Positions 62,266 through 64,000 of a stretch of DNA of 64,000 nt are shown in pieces (position 1 is the stretch's first letter; each line of letters begins with the position of its first letter). The notes beneath the pieces are model-generated. The model was given only the letters and a program-made list of their open reading frames with translations. It did not search any database and was not told where the DNA came from. Position numbers and translations under genes: made by a program. Location: the NCBI RefSeq assembly GCF_902703175.1, contig NZ_CACRYJ010000059.1:121678-185677 (forward strand). The letters are read 5' to 3'. The DNA comes from Occultella aeris. Lineage in GTDB: Bacteria > Actinomycetota > Actinomycetes > Actinomycetales > Beutenbergiaceae.

Positions 62266-62308
62266 CGAACGCCGATTCCTGCCGCACGACGGCGGGGGTC
62301 GGCGTTCG
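62266..62308 (+). terminator. Hairpin terminator after aceE
   Basis: CGAACGCCGA and TCGGCGTTCG form a perfect 10-bp stem, with a further CCTGCCG/CGGCGGG pairing inside. It lies 17 bp after the aceE stop. It lacks a T tract, as many high-GC actinobacterial terminators do. Confidence 0.55.
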
Positions 62309-62380
62309 TCGTCGGCGGCACGTCGGTCTACGGTGCTCCGCCGAACGGGGGCAGCAGGCTCGGTGCGGCAGGATGGTCGC

Positions 62381-63091
62381 ATGGACCTCCTCGACACCGA
62401 GCGCCGAGTGGTGGATGCGGCCGTGGCCCTGGCCGGGCGGCTCGGCGCCGATCCGAACCACACCGTCGCGGCCGCCGTGATGGACACCAAGGGGCGAATC
62501 CACACCGGTGTGAACGTCTATCACTTCACCGGTGGCCCGTGCGCCGAACTGGTCGCGCTCGGGGTGGCGGCCGCGGCGGACGCCGGGCCGCTGCTGACCA
62601 TCGCCGCGGCGGGTGACGGCGGTCGGGGCGTGATCGAGCCGTGCGGTCGCTGCCGGCAGGTCCTCGTCGAGCTGCACCCGGACATCCTGGTGGCTGTGCC
62701 CGGCGCAGACGGGCCGCCGTTACGCACCCTCCACGCGCTGTTGCCGGAGACCTACAACCATCGGGACGCCCGCCCCGCCCGCCTGGTGCGCTTCAACAAG
62801 CGCTACTACGACGACGTGGTGACCGGCCGCAAGACCGTCACCGTCCGACACGACGACCCGATCGCCGTCGGGCCGGCGCTCCTCGTCTTCGAGGACGACC
62901 CGCCACGGACATTGCCGGGCGAGGTGCACTCGGTAGCGTCCTACCGACTCGATCTCATCCGGCCGGAGCAGGCCGGGCTCGACTCCCCCGAGGCGCTGGA
63001 GCGCCTGCGGGACGGGCTCCGTGGGCACTACCCCGACCTGACGCCGACCGCGACGGTCGAGGTGGTCCGGTTCGGCGTCCGGGCCGGCTGA
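62381..63091 (+). CDS. Cytidine deaminase-like domain fused to ASCH domain
   Basis: A 236-aa two-domain protein. Residues 1-125 are a cytidine/blasticidin-S deaminase fold with both zinc motifs: the [11 protein letters not shown] catalytic block (Cys-Ala-Glu) and [10 protein letters not shown] (PCGxC). Residues ~138-236 are an ASCH domain ([20 protein letters not shown], then VASYRLDLI). ASCH domains fold like PUA; the E. coli ASCH enzyme YqfB removes acetyl from N4-acetylcytidine. The fusion suggests sequential deacetylation and deamination of a modified cytidine. GGATGG upstream of ATG; monocistronic. Confidence 0.87.
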   Translation: MDLLDTERRVVDAAVALAGRLGADPNHTVAAAVMDTKGRIHTGVNVYHFTGGPCAELVALGVAAAADAGPLLTIAAAGDGGRGVIEPCGRCRQVLVELHPDILVAVPGADGPPLRTLHALLPETYNHRDARPARLVRFNKRYYDDVVTGRKTVTVRHDDPIAVGPALLVFEDDPPRTLPGEVHSVASYRLDLIRPEQAGLDSPEALERLRDGLRGHYPDLTPTATVEVVRFGVRAG

Positions 63092-63116
63092 GTTCGAAGC
63101 CGCCGACGGCGGCCGC

Positions 63117-63800
63117 TCAGGAGGTCTTCGGACGCGCCTCGGCCGCGGCGACGAACGGTTCGAGCTCGGCGACCACGCCCGCCGTGCCCGGCCGGTCGGC
63201 CCCGTACTCGGCGAGGGCGCGCAGGTGCTGGCGGGCCTCGGCCGGCCGGCCGGCGTCCAGCGCGGCCCCGATCACCTGGCGGCCGGCCTCGGCGTCCTGA
63301 TCGGCCGGGGACCAGTGGCCCACGCCGAGGCCGAGCGCGTCCGCGGGCATGTGCGCCGCCCGGAGCATGCTGATCCCGGACGCGAGCGCCTTCCCACTGG
63401 GGTCACGCTCGCAGGCGGCACCGAGGCGGCGCATCGCCCCCTCCTTGTCATCGAGCAGGGACAGCCGGGCGAGTTCGATGAGCGGATACCAGGCGCGCGG
63501 CCGGCCGGCCAACTCCTCGGCGAGGGCCCAGTGTGCGGTGTCCGCCGAGGAGGCTTCGATCGGCCCGGTGTCCGCGCTGAGGGGGTCCGGCTGCTCAACT
63601 TCGCTGGCCCGGAGCCGCACGAGTTCAGCCAGTTCGTTGAACGCGACGACGTCGTTGGGATCCGCGGCGAGCTGCTCACGCAGGCGGTCCTCCTGGCCGG
63701 CGTCGGCAGGCAGTGGCGCGTGGCTGGGACGCCGCGCCCCCGGCGTCGGAGCCGGAGCCGGCCGGGCGAAGAGCTCCCTGAGTCGCGTGAGGAATGACAT
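63117..63800 (-). CDS. Tetratricopeptide-like helical protein
   Basis: A 227-aa protein. An N-terminal basic/proline-rich stretch (RLRELFARPAPAPTPGARRP) is followed by degenerate TPR-like helix pairs (AADPNDVVAFNELAELVRLR, WYPLIELARLSLLDDKEGAM, AGRPAEARQHLRALAEYGAD). It is probably cytoplasmic and acts in protein interaction; no partner is evident. The ATG at 63800 is chosen because sequence upstream is not coding-like. Confidence 0.82.
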   Translation of the reverse strand: MSFLTRLRELFARPAPAPTPGARRPSHAPLPADAGQEDRLREQLAADPNDVVAFNELAELVRLRASEVEQPDPLSADTGPIEASSADTAHWALAEELAGRPRAWYPLIELARLSLLDDKEGAMRRLGAACERDPSGKALASGISMLRAAHMPADALGLGVGHWSPADQDAEAGRQVIGAALDAGRPAEARQHLRALAEYGADRPGTAGVVAELEPFVAAAEARPKTS

Positions 63801-63936
63801 ACCGCGAGGATATCGTCCGGGCGCTCCACTGACCCGGCGAGACGCTACGACGGCCCGGATGCCCACCCGGGCTGAACGATCCGGCGGGACGCCGGCGGCG
63901 GAACGCAGCACCAGCATCGATCGGGAGGAACCTGCC

Positions 63937-64000
63937 ATGACCCAGCAGAACGCGACCCCACCGACCCACCCACCCATCGACGCGGGCAGACTCTGGGCCG
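63937..64000 (+). CDS. Start of a further gene, cut by the window edge
   Basis: An ATG with GGGAGGA 6 nt upstream opens a frame of 21 codons to the edge, MTQQNATPPTHPPIDAGRLW. The proline/threonine-rich start followed by AGRLWA looks like the N-terminus of small DUF6069-type membrane proteins, but too little is present to be sure. Confidence 0.6.
   Translation, partial: MTQQNATPPTHPPIDAGRLWA

Overview
The window looks like the chromosome of a high-GC actinobacterium, probably of the order Micrococcales; the genus cannot be named from sequence alone. The evidence is very high GC third positions, many GTG starts, dense 1-4 bp gene overlaps (ATGA, GTGA, TGATG), several genes whose TANNNT -10 box lies 6-8 nt before the start codon (likely leaderless mRNAs), a LysX-type fused lysyl-tRNA synthetase, and the actinobacterial order DUF3052 - AhpE/BCP peroxiredoxin next to a homodimeric aceE. 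There is no integrase, transposase, CRISPR array or phage gene.

Layout. 1-5.6 kb (minus): kdpB (cut by the window edge), kdpA, kdpF and a second tiny membrane ORF form a K+-ATPase operon; then a SulP anion transporter coupled to a cysteine-less ArsR repressor with a large palindromic operator. 5.7-11 kb (plus): a secreted PLC-like phosphodiesterase, a MerR regulator, a small-multidrug-export membrane protein overlapping a GPP34 protein, and a 632-aa orphan. 11-13 kb: rtcB with an unrecognised 111-aa partner, and a divergent DksA/TraR zinc protein. 13.1-13.6 kb: four minus-strand tRNA genes with a decayed tRNA-like sequence among them. 14.3-17.4 kb: a polar amino acid ABC operon lying between rnpB (RNase P RNA) and a 36-nt copy of the 3' end of rnpB. 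17.4-21 kb: yaaA, a reductase-like gene divergent from its likely TetR repressor with two matching operators, an RDD protein and an EamA-like transporter. 21.1-26.7 kb: a DUF998 - lysX - APC antiporter operon.

26.7-29.9 kb (minus): two histidine phosphatases, a coiled-coil 'zinc ribbon' homologue that has lost all zinc ligands, and a Nif3-like protein. 30-32.5 kb: a second amino acid ABC operon without an ATPase gene. 32.6-34.9 kb: a four-gene cassette (double YbaB, ESX-like protein with a YxxxE tail, WxG/transmembrane protein, small membrane protein) resembling type VII secretion accessory loci but with no ESX core or toxin. 35-41.6 kb: MOSC/unknown/TfoX, an ABC exporter divergent from a two-component system, and a Fic protein with an inverted-repeat promoter. 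41.7-49 kb: small operons with clear local regulation (a membrane protein plus winged-helix regulator with two operators; a deazaflavin oxidoreductase/TetR pair around a 37-bp perfect palindrome), then GyrI-like, DUF1579, DUF998, DGPF plus ECF42-type sigma factor, DinB and DUF1254 genes.

49.2-58 kb: a GPH sugar transporter overlapping a GH13 glucosidase, a VOC protein, a 70-74 bp tandem repeat, trpD, a reductase-like protein, GNAT, an epimerase-like protein, an orphan SUFU protein, tRNA-Val and GDPD. 58.3-64 kb: peroxiredoxin, DUF3052, aceE, a cytidine deaminase-ASCH fusion that could act on N4-acetylcytidine, a repeat-like protein and the start of one further gene.
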